DNA of 44,782 nucleotides, taken from positions 1 to 44,782 of the forward strand of contig PCWN01000009.1 of assembly GCA_002787355.1 (NCBI GenBank). Reading direction: 5' to 3'. The notes beneath the pieces are model-generated. The model ran no database searches, was not told the DNA's origin, and worked only from the letters and a program-made list of their open reading frames with translations. Made by a program: the position numbers and the translations under genes. This stretch comes from Candidatus Magasanikbacteria bacterium CG11_big_fil_rev_8_21_14_0_20_39_34 (lineage in GTDB: Bacteria; Patescibacteriota; Patescibacteriia; Magasanikbacterales; UBA922). Below, in pieces: positions 38,757 to 44,782 of this stretch (the first letter of the stretch is position 1; each line of letters begins with the position of its first letter).

Positions 38757-38785
38757 TTGACAAAATGAGTGTTTTGGTGTATACT
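38757..38785 (+). promoter_or_regulatory. Promoter of the ATP-grasp gene
   Basis: TTGACA (38757-38762), a 17-base spacer, TATACT (38780-38785). The -35 lies in the loop of a small hairpin (CTCATT...AATGAG), perhaps left over from an upstream terminator. Confidence 0.82.
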
Positions 38786-38823
38786 AGCGCTCTAAATGAG
38801 CGTATGTCCATGTCTTTTTTATT

Positions 38824-40107
38824 ATGAAGAAACAATCTCAAAAAAATATAATTTTGTACGTAGGAAAATTTTTTGGTTCCATGATTGCGGATCTACGTCG
38901 TTATGAAAAAAAACAGAAGACAAAATTCCGTATTGCCTATTTATTTGATCTAAAGAACACATCTGCTTCATATCAAAACAAACTTGAAAACAATGTAGAC
39001 ATTCTTATTCCGTGTAATCCTTCATCTGATATTTCTATACAGAAGGCGCTTTTACCTTACCAAGATGAGTTGTTCGCCGTTACTTTTAGAGGGGAGGATC
39101 AAGCCTCGTTATTTCAAAAAATTATTCCTCATGTTCCTTACATGAAGACTCCTACAGAGACTTCACTTACCTGGGCAACAGAAAAACTCTCCATGAGAAG
39201 ACGTCTTTATACTGCTGACAAAAAAATTACACCGTCTTATACTGTGGTAAGCGATACGAGTAGGGCTTCTATGAAAAAAATTGAAGAAAAAGTTGGTTTT
39301 CCCTTAATAGTTAAACCATCTGGTTTGGCTGCCAGCAGGCTAGTGAGCATCTGTTATCACAAAGAAGAACTCAAGGTTGTTTTAGACAAAGTTTTTAAAA
39401 AAATACATAAAGTATATAAAGAGACACAGGGACGTGGGGAACCCAAAGTTTTGGTAGAACAGTTCATGGAAGGGGAGATGTATTCTATAGACATCTACAT
39501 TACCAGTAGAGGAAAGGTATATTTTTGTCCATTGGTCCATGTAAAGACAGGAAAACTTATTGGTTTTGACGATTTTTTTGGCTATCAACAAATTACTCCA
39601 ACTCTTTTAAAACCTTCATCAGTGCAAATTGCAGAAGATGTTGCGAAAAAGGCGGTGCACACATTGGGGTTGCGCAGTACTTCTGCTCATGTGGAGCTTA
39701 TGAAGACGGAAGACGGCTGGAAAGTTATAGAAGTAGGACCAAGAATAGGTGGTTTTCGGCATATTATGTATCATCTTTCTTATAATATTAATCACAGTAT
39801 GAATGACGTTCTCATTCATGCTGGAAAAAAACCAATTATTCCAAAAAAGAAGTTAGGGTATTCTGTGGCAATGAAATTTTTTGCTAAAAAAGAGGGAAAG
39901 CTCAAGAAGCTCTCTGGAATAAAAAAGGCGCAAACACTTGCATCATTCAATAGAATTTATATCAATAAAAAAATTGGAGACTCTTGTGCCTACGCAAAAA
40001 ATGGAGGTACGAGTGTTTTTAATATCATCCTTTTCAATAAAGATCGGTCAAAGCTTTTAGCAGATATTCGAAGACTTGAGCAAATGATCCGTATTGATAC
40101 CGTATAG
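38824..40107 (+). CDS. ATP-grasp ligase (carbamoyl-phosphate-synthase/BacD-like)
   Basis: A 427-residue ATP-grasp protein. Visible features are the pre-grasp domain (1-115), FPLIVKPSGLAASRLVSICY (ATP lysine and small-residue loop, about 159-178), VLVEQFMEGEMYSIDIYI (about 212-229) and HVELMKTEDGWKVIEVGPRI (metal-binding Glu and Arg, about 288-307). The family joins carboxylates to amines through an acyl-phosphate, as in L-amino acid ligases. A dedicated promoter and a following acetyltransferase-like gene eight bases downstream suggest a two-gene small-molecule or peptide-modification unit. The substrate is unknown. Confidence 0.85.
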   Translation: MKKQSQKNIILYVGKFFGSMIADLRRYEKKQKTKFRIAYLFDLKNTSASYQNKLENNVDILIPCNPSSDISIQKALLPYQDELFAVTFRGEDQASLFQKIIPHVPYMKTPTETSLTWATEKLSMRRRLYTADKKITPSYTVVSDTSRASMKKIEEKVGFPLIVKPSGLAASRLVSICYHKEELKVVLDKVFKKIHKVYKETQGRGEPKVLVEQFMEGEMYSIDIYITSRGKVYFCPLVHVKTGKLIGFDDFFGYQQITPTLLKPSSVQIAEDVAKKAVHTLGLRSTSAHVELMKTEDGWKVIEVGPRIGGFRHIMYHLSYNINHSMNDVLIHAGKKPIIPKKKLGYSVAMKFFAKKEGKLKKLSGIKKAQTLASFNRIYINKKIGDSCAYAKNGGTSVFNIILFNKDRSKLLADIRRLEQMIRIDTV

Positions 40108-40115
40108 TAAATCGT

Positions 40116-40970
40116 ATGGAAAACATCATTTACCCTCAAAATATTGTTTGGCATCTCGATTTAAGGCAAGCGGAAGATCCGTTGGAATTTTTTGGGAAAA
40201 CAACAAAAAAAAGAATTCGACAGTCTGTGGAGTTACTGAAAGACTCCTCTTTTAAATTCCTATATGAAAAAGTGGATGAGACGTGTTTGAATAAATTTTT
40301 ACCTATTTACAGGGCAAACATTGCTCAAAAGGAGAATCCAAAAATTATAGATATTGTCGGGAGAGTAAAAGAAAAAATTCAAGAAGGAAACACCGTAGAA
40401 TGTTGTTCTTTTTACGATGGAGAAATATTTTTGGGAGGAGTAATCTATCGTTATTCAGAACAAGATCAGGATTTAAAAATTCACTATAGAGTTTTTCCAA
40501 AGGAAATTTCATTGAAACTTCCTATAAACATAAGCATGATTGCAGATTACTTTATTTACAAACGAGCACTTGAGTTGAAAAAGGTCCTTCTCTCACATGG
40601 GCAGGATAGAAATGCATACGGGCTTCACTCTGCTATTGGTCTTGCAATGTTTAAACTTCAAGCGGGATGTGTACCAAAGGTAGCTACGAAGGAAAATATG
40701 CCTATTTTTTCCCGGGATGCGAATGATTTTTTGGGACAAACAGTTATGTTTAACAATGCTCATGAATCTCCTGTTCAGGATGAGACCTTTGTACATGACT
40801 TTACCTCTACGGATGGAGATGTTTTTATTTTTTTAGGGAAAACTCCTGGGGAATATATAGAGGAAGCAGTTTTTTATCTTCGTACTCCTCAAGAAAAAGC
40901 AGAAGAAAAATATTCTATCCTTCTTAACAATCCACACTTCCATACAATCGTTATTCATCTGGATATATAA
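40116..40970 (+). CDS. Acetyltransferase-like (GNAT/FemX-type) protein
   Basis: A 284-residue protein. Residues about 20-190 look like a GNAT or FemX core (FGKTTKKRIRQSVEL, FLPIYRANIAQKENP, FYDGEIFLGGVIYRYSE, DYFIYKRALELKKVLLSHG). This resembles FemX/BioF2-like proteins that use an acyl donor or an aminoacyl-tRNA. The C-terminal part (about 190-284) is not assigned. It is coupled by close spacing to the ATP-grasp ligase. The fold call is moderate; the function is not known. A strong terminator follows. Confidence 0.6.
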   Translation: MENIIYPQNIVWHLDLRQAEDPLEFFGKTTKKRIRQSVELLKDSSFKFLYEKVDETCLNKFLPIYRANIAQKENPKIIDIVGRVKEKIQEGNTVECCSFYDGEIFLGGVIYRYSEQDQDLKIHYRVFPKEISLKLPINISMIADYFIYKRALELKKVLLSHGQDRNAYGLHSAIGLAMFKLQAGCVPKVATKENMPIFSRDANDFLGQTVMFNNAHESPVQDETFVHDFTSTDGDVFIFLGKTPGEYIEEAVFYLRTPQEKAEEKYSILLNNPHFHTIVIHLDI

Positions 40971-40994
40971 TTGTTTTTGCTTAAAAATTAAAAA

Positions 40995-41026
40995 AATAAA
41001 ATTCCCTCTCATTTGGGAATTTTATT
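40995..41026. terminator. Bidirectional terminator
   Basis: A perfect 12-bp stem (40995-41006 with 41015-41026) with A-run and T-run. It separates the ATP-grasp unit from the convergent rpiB operon. Confidence 0.92.
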
Positions 41027-41069
41027 TTATCTCGATATTTGGAATGTTCTTTGATTTTTTGAAAACAAC

Positions 41070-41591
41070 TTATAAACCCATCAGGGTTTGGGCAATAGCT
41101 CTTCCAAAGAGCTCTGCACTACTGGGACCGTCGGCGGTAATAAGATTTTCATCAATGACTACCGGTTCTGGAGTATAAACAACATTATTTTCTGAAAAAA
41201 TTTGAGGCAATTCATTATCTTCATTCCAGCCGGTAGCATGTTTTCCCGTCATCACATGTGCTTTTGCTAAAATTCTTGGTGAAATACAAATAGCACCATA
41301 GGGTTTTTGTAACAACATCGCTTCATTTGCTATTCTATTGGATTCTTGATTATCAAGACAAGAAAGTGCACCTGGCCCTCCAATCCAAAAGATTCCATCA
41401 AAGTTATTGGCTTCCACCTCTTTGAGTTCCACATCAATTTTTTGGACACTTTCGTCACTTCCTACAGCATCACATAAAAGATCAGAGCCGGTAATAACCT
41501 GAATTTCGGCTTTTTCAAGCTCAGCACGGGTTACAGAATATTCATGGGGTTGAAATCCATTACTTGCAATAAGCAGAAGTACTTTTTTCAT
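41070..41591 (-). CDS. DJ-1/PfpI family protein
   Basis: A 173-residue flavodoxin-like DJ-1/PfpI protein. The nucleophile elbow is AICISP with Cys102, and Glu17 (FQPHEY) occupies the usual pairing position. The common His after Cys in PfpI proteases is replaced by Ile, so a protease role is doubtful. Members act as glyoxalases, deglycases, stress chaperones or amidases. It is the last gene of the operon, six bases after the thioredoxin-reductase-like gene, which fits a redox or aldehyde-stress role. Confidence 0.88.
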   Translation of the reverse strand: MKKVLLLIASNGFQPHEYSVTRAELEKAEIQVITGSDLLCDAVGSDESVQKIDVELKEVEANNFDGIFWIGGPGALSCLDNQESNRIANEAMLLQKPYGAICISPRILAKAHVMTGKHATGWNEDNELPQIFSENNVVYTPEPVVIDENLITADGPSSAELFGRAIAQTLMGL

Positions 41592-41597
41592 ATGTAT

Positions 41598-42554
41598 TTA
41601 CTCTTGTTCACGCCATTTGTTAATGTAGTCTATGGCAGAAAGCGCTGCAGTCACTCCTTGACCTGCGGCAATAGCAATTTGTTTATGTGGCACGTTTGTT
41701 ACATCTCCTGCGGCAAAGATTCCTTTGCAACTTGTTTCACATAAAATACTTATATTCAACTCACCATTTTCATTTTTTTCTACGCAATCTACAAAACCAG
41801 AGTTAGGTATCATTCCTATATGAACCATAACACCATTTACATCTAAGTAAACATTTTCTTGTGTATCTTGTTTGGTATAACAGATTTTTTTAACGAGTCC
41901 TTCTCCAGTTATTTCACAAGTATTTGCATTGTAGATAATTTCTACATTTGGAAGAGATTTAACTTTATCAATAAGAATGTTTTCTCCTTTTGGGAAACCT
42001 CCTTTGGTTTCCGGTGTATCTGCAAATTTTGTAATGAGGTATGCTTTTTCTGCAATTTCTGAAAGCATGAGCGCGGACTCAAGTGCAGAGTTTCCCGCAC
42101 CTATGGTAGCGGTAACCTTTCCTTTAAAAAGTGGTCCATCACACACGGTACAGTAGGTTACTCCTTTGCCTTTAAACGCTGCTTCCCCGGGTATATTGAG
42201 CATTCGGGGATGAATTCCCGTTGCCAAGATAACGGTTTTGGTTTTAAAGATGATTTCTTCACCCGTAAATTTTTTTGCAACTACTTCGTGATAATTTTTT
42301 ACTTGACGAATTGCGGTTACTTCCCAGCCATCTTCTATTTCTACGCCATAATTTTTTACATGGGCATGAAAATCTTCTGCAAGTTGTATTCCTGTCGTGT
42401 GGATAGTTCCTGGCCAGTTTTCTACTTCTCCAGAAAGTGCCACTTCACCACCAATATCTTTAGCAATTATTTTAAAATTAAGATTTCTTCGTGATGCATA
42501 AACAGCGGCAGAACATCCAGCAGCCGCAGCACCAACAATAACAAGATCAAGCAT
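41598..42554 (-). CDS. Thioredoxin reductase / AhpF-like flavoprotein
   Basis: A 318-residue FAD-dependent disulfide reductase. I chose ATG 42554 because the FAD motif (VIVGAAAAGCSAA) then lies at the N-terminus; the upstream TTG start adds eight unlikely residues. The redox pair is Cys135-x-x-Cys138 (YCTVCDGPLFKGK, as in AhpF). The second nucleotide motif is GAGNSALESA, and the closing GIFAAGDVTN is typical. The HRRxxxR motif that binds the NADPH phosphate in thioredoxin reductases is absent; the segment reads LITKFADTPETKGG. NADH or another donor may be used. It sits with rpe-like, rpiB and DJ-1 genes. Confidence 0.9.
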   Translation of the reverse strand: MLDLVIVGAAAAGCSAAVYASRRNLNFKIIAKDIGGEVALSGEVENWPGTIHTTGIQLAEDFHAHVKNYGVEIEDGWEVTAIRQVKNYHEVVAKKFTGEEIIFKTKTVILATGIHPRMLNIPGEAAFKGKGVTYCTVCDGPLFKGKVTATIGAGNSALESALMLSEIAEKAYLITKFADTPETKGGFPKGENILIDKVKSLPNVEIIYNANTCEITGEGLVKKICYTKQDTQENVYLDVNGVMVHIGMIPNSGFVDCVEKNENGELNISILCETSCKGIFAAGDVTNVPHKQIAIAAGQGVTAALSAIDYINKWREQE

Positions 42555-42612
42555 ACGTAAACGATTAACAATAAACAAATTACTGATAACTTATTCTAAA
42601 ATCAGCATTAAT

Positions 42613-43269
42613 TTATCTATTGTCTACAAGATTTTTTACAATATTTTTGAGACGCAAATAACTTTCCTGTGCTCCACCATCTCCTTTCCAAATAGCACTT
42701 CCTACACAAAAATTTTCTATTCCTGCTTCAAACAGAAGTGGGATAGTTTCTTCTGAGACATGTCCATCTGCTGAGAGAGGAATTGCGGGGAACTGCTTTT
42801 TAAAGGATTGTATTTTTTCGAGGACTTGGGGTTGAAAGGGTTGACCTTGTTTGCCGGCAATAATGCCCATAAACTGGACCCCATCTATTTGGTTAATTAT
42901 TTCTTTGAGCACTTCAAATGGCGTTTCAATATTGAGACAGACACTTACTTCACGACCAAACGTTTTCATTTTTTCTACTGCTAGAACAATATTTTCCACG
43001 GCTTCGTAGTGAAAAATAATACGTTTCATCTGTGGAATATCCTTCCATTTTTCAATTTCTTCAAGTGGATTCTCCACCATCATATGAAGTTCAAAGTTTA
43101 CCGGACAATATTCTTTGATGAGAGCTGTATCATACCATGTGGTATTATCTACAAATTTTCCGTCCGCAATATCAATTTGCACAAAATCTGTGACCTCATG
43201 AATAGAGGTCATCTGTTTTTTGTATTCAATTTCACTATAGACAAGAATGGATGGAAGAATATTTGGCAT
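42613..43269 (-). CDS. Ribulose-phosphate 3-epimerase-like protein with an altered metal site
   Basis: A 218-residue TIM barrel of the Rpe family. Matches to conserved blocks are VQIDIADGKFVDN (canonical HVDVMDGxFVPN), LHMMVENP (canonical HLMxxxP), PLSADGHVSEET (canonical VDGGI) and FCVGSAIWKGDG. Rpe binds its catalytic metal with two His and two Asp. Three appear to be kept, but the first His is Gln here and the Met of MDG is Ala. It may be a weak or changed epimerase, or act on another sugar phosphate. It lies 14 bases after rpiB, so a pentose-phosphate role is still the simplest guess. Confidence 0.82.
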   Translation of the reverse strand: MPNILPSILVYSEIEYKKQMTSIHEVTDFVQIDIADGKFVDNTTWYDTALIKEYCPVNFELHMMVENPLEEIEKWKDIPQMKRIIFHYEAVENIVLAVEKMKTFGREVSVCLNIETPFEVLKEIINQIDGVQFMGIIAGKQGQPFQPQVLEKIQSFKKQFPAIPLSADGHVSEETIPLLFEAGIENFCVGSAIWKGDGGAQESYLRLKNIVKNLVDNR

Positions 43270-43283
43270 ACAACATATAGGGG

Positions 43284-43742
43284 TTACTTTTCAAGTTCGG
43301 AGACTTTTACGAGTCTTCGTACATGGCGATCTGCGTTGGAAAAAGAAGTTTCCAGCCAACATTTTACTATAGCCATGGCATGGTCTTCGGAGAGTGCCTT
43401 TGATGCAAGGGCAAGTATATTGGTATTGTCATCTTGCATCATGGTTTCTGCTGCCATAAGGTTATATCCTATCCCACATCGAATACCGGGAACTTTATTG
43501 CAGGCAATACTGACACCAATACCATTTTTACATATCACAATTCCACGTCCATTTGTGTGCAAAACTTGCTGAGTAAGGGGATGTGTATAGTCTGGATAAT
43601 CATCTTCCGGAGCATACTCATGAGGACCAAGGTCCTCTATTTTTTGTTTGAGTTCATTTTCTATATAACGTACAAGACGTTTTTTGAGGTGGTATCCACC
43701 ATGATCTGAAGCTATAAAGAGAGGGCCTGAATACATAAGCAT
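43284..43742 (-). CDS. rpiB: Ribose-5-phosphate isomerase B
   Basis: A 152-residue RpiB. I chose ATG 43742 (AAGGAA upstream), which removes a long unlikely N-terminal stretch. Visible features are the phosphate-site start FIASDHGGYHLKKRL, the DYPDYTHPL segment, the catalytic loop IVICKNGIGVSIACNKVPGI with the active-site Cys, and the DDNTNILALASKAL stretch. Typical family length. It interconverts ribose-5-phosphate and ribulose-5-phosphate in the cytoplasm. First gene of a four-gene operon with its own extended -10 promoter. Confidence 0.92.
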   Translation of the reverse strand: MLMYSGPLFIASDHGGYHLKKRLVRYIENELKQKIEDLGPHEYAPEDDYPDYTHPLTQQVLHTNGRGIVICKNGIGVSIACNKVPGIRCGIGYNLMAAETMMQDDNTNILALASKALSEDHAMAIVKCWLETSFSNADRHVRRLVKVSELEK

Positions 43743-43763
43743 AGGGTTAATTCCTTGATTTTC

Positions 43764-43792
43764 ATTATAACATGAGGAAAGAGACTTGCCTA
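43764..43792 (-). promoter_or_regulatory. Promoter of the rpiB operon
   Basis: On the minus strand: TAGGCA (43787-43792), a 17-base spacer, TATAAT (43764-43769) preceded by TGT as an extended -10. Confidence 0.65.
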
Positions 43793-43801
43793 CAGTGGAT
43801 A

Positions 43802-43829
43802 TTGCTTTTATTTTCTTTTTGTATATAAT
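43802..43829 (+). promoter_or_regulatory. Promoter of the terminal GC-rich gene
   Basis: TTGCTT (43802-43807), a 16-base spacer, TATAAT (43824-43829). It is divergent from the rpiB promoter. Confidence 0.7.
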
Positions 43830-43858
43830 TGCCAAGAACTGCGGTAGGAGATTGTGTC

Positions 43859-44782
43859 GTGGCACGTAATGGTAAGAAGGTAAAGAAGGTGAAGGTGGTG
43901 GAGCCCGTTGTGGTCAACGGGCAGGTCTCGTTCTCTGAGAGCGAATTGAAGGCGCTCGAGATCCTCAAGGGGTTTCAGACTTTGAGGGTTACGATCGGAT
44001 CGTACGCCTTTGGGAACCACTCTGACCCAGACCTTGGTCTGGCACCAAGCCGTGTCAGGGGACTCCTCTACAAGGTACTTCACCTGGGGTTCCTGTTCTT
44101 TGGCTTTAGTGCAAAGGCACCGAGGCATCTGGCCAGGTCGCAGGCTGTTGTCTTTGAGGTGAAGACAGCAGATCTCCGTGCATTTCTGTCCGCTGTGGGG
44201 AGTGGCAAAAAGCGAAAGACGGCGGTAACCTACCAGTCAAAGTGGGAGATGGAGGATTGGGCATGGATCCAGTTCTTCTTCGAATTCCACAAGTCTGTTG
44301 CTTCCCCAAACTTCAGGATGCGTGCACTGCTGGCCATGCTGGGGAGTTCTCCAAAGGCAACCCTGTGTCTGCTAGCATGGAAGAAGTACCATCTTATCCG
44401 AGATGGTATGCACGGTGAGTACCAATTCACCGAGTACGTGGGTACATTTCCTCGCCAGCAGGTCCCATTGGGTCCCGTGGTGCTGATGCTCATCCCTGAG
44501 ATGGCGAGGCATATCGGGTTTTATCCTGATCCTGAGCTTGATTTTGTGCACGAATGTCCTCTCGAGCTGGCACAGGAGCCTGAACCTGCCCCGGAGCCCG
44601 AACCCGAACCGGAGCCCGAGCCCGAACCGGAGCCCGAACCTGAACCGGAGCCCGAGCCCGAACCGGAGCCCGAACTCGAACCCGAGCCCGAACCGGAGCC
44701 CGAGCCCGAACCGGAGCCCGAACTCGAACCCGAGCCCGAACCCGAACCGGAGCCCGAACCGGAACCTGAACCTGAGCTCGAA
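43859..44782 (+). CDS. GC-rich protein with a long Glu-Pro repeat tail (partial, runs off the window)
   Basis: The start is GTG 43859, with TAGGAG (43846-43851) upstream and a promoter 30 bases further. The frame is open to the end of the window (308 codons). The basic N-terminus ([14 protein letters not shown]) is followed by a folded part of about 225 residues with several Trp, Phe and His ([18 protein letters not shown]). A tail follows that is almost purely Glu-Pro with a few Leu and Ala (from about residue 240). No signal peptide and no family recognised. Codons are GC-rich, unlike rpiB next door. The tail is encoded by degenerate 6- to 24-base repeats and is still open at the window end. 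Confidence 0.8.
   Translation, partial: MARNGKKVKKVKVVEPVVVNGQVSFSESELKALEILKGFQTLRVTIGSYAFGNHSDPDLGLAPSRVRGLLYKVLHLGFLFFGFSAKAPRHLARSQAVVFEVKTADLRAFLSAVGSGKKRKTAVTYQSKWEMEDWAWIQFFFEFHKSVASPNFRMRALLAMLGSSPKATLCLLAWKKYHLIRDGMHGEYQFTEYVGTFPRQQVPLGPVVLMLIPEMARHIGFYPDPELDFVHECPLELAQEPEPAPEPEPEPEPEPEPEPEPEPEPEPEPEPELEPEPEPEPEPEPEPELEPEPEPEPEPEPEPEPELE
44571..44782 (+). repeat. Degenerate GAGCCCGAACC-type tandem repeats encoding a Glu-Pro tail
   Basis: Hexamers such as GAGCCC, GAACCG and GAACCC alternate in higher-order blocks of about 24-42 bases, broken by CTCGAA. The array continues past the window end. Such DNA is prone to slippage, so tail length may vary between cells. Confidence 0.85.

Noticed and set aside
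44571-44782. A CRISPR-like or satellite array at the window end
   Set aside because: The repeats keep one open frame coding for Glu-Pro, without unique spacers; they are a coding low-complexity tail.
1-44782. Recoding of UGA (genetic code 25)
   Set aside because: Several well-defined genes end at TGA, and in two places TGA overlaps or touches the next start, so UGA is read as stop.

Overview
The window looks like chromosomal DNA from a Candidate Phyla Radiation (Patescibacteria) bacterium. Grounds: an AT-rich backbone, very short intergenic gaps, many small hypothetical proteins, a type IV pilus operon of CPR style (pilB-pilC-pilM-pilN-pilO), a single Xer recombinase, and a long run of two-helix proteins resembling the T4SS_pilin/VirB2-TrbC families. 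TGA ends several genes (for example at 8456, 23890, 33015 and 36162), so the standard stop code is in use. This argues against Gracilibacteria and Absconditabacteria, which read UGA as glycine. The phylum-level placement is inference.

Layout. 1-620: the 3' end of a GC-rich gene with perfect 33-bp repeats, a terminator array, and a small GC-rich gene. 758-7450 (minus): the pilus assembly operon pilB-C-M-N-O, a membrane protein in the PilP position, and a Trm11-like methyltransferase. 7533-8722: two unknown genes. 8793-9224 (minus): a GC-rich cupin. 9392-10348: a stand-alone PEP-synthase ATP-binding domain. 10544-11795: rpsF-ssb-rpsR. 11900-12370: a coiled-coil protein. 12453-16289: three pseudopilin-like proteins. 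16410-27592: galU followed by twelve pilin-domain paralogues interrupted once by an orphan solute-binding lipoprotein. 27636-28760 (minus): a GT28 glycolipid synthase. 28828-29331 (minus): another GC-rich gene. Then come tRNA-His, a stomatin-like protein, tRNA-Arg and a Xer recombinase, all on minus. 31737-38737 (plus): mostly unknown acidic or coiled proteins, a SpoU methyltransferase, two tandem paralogue pairs, a cupin-like protein and a PfkB kinase. 38824-40970: an ATP-grasp ligase with an acetyltransferase-like partner. 41070-43742 (minus): rpiB, an rpe-like gene, a thioredoxin reductase-like gene and a DJ-1/PfpI gene. 43859 to the window end: a GC-rich gene with a long Glu-Pro tail.

How the parts may work together. 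The minus-strand operon supplies a type IV pilus motor and inner-membrane platform. The trio at 12453-16289 could supply minor pilins or a tip adhesin. The 17-27.6 kb array encodes a second set of surface subunits: each has a signal peptide, a conserved two-helix pilin core and, in most, a different cysteine-rich ectodomain before or after the core. The array begins in overlap with galU and meets a glycolipid synthase gene head-on, so surface glycan or glycolipid supply may be linked to it. No T4SS ATPase or channel gene lies in the window. I consider this modular pilin array the best candidate for an undescribed system.

A second theme is a set of five isolated, visibly GC-rich genes set in the AT-rich backbone. 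They have strong Shine-Dalgarno sites and their own promoters and/or terminators; two have repetitive acidic/proline tails.
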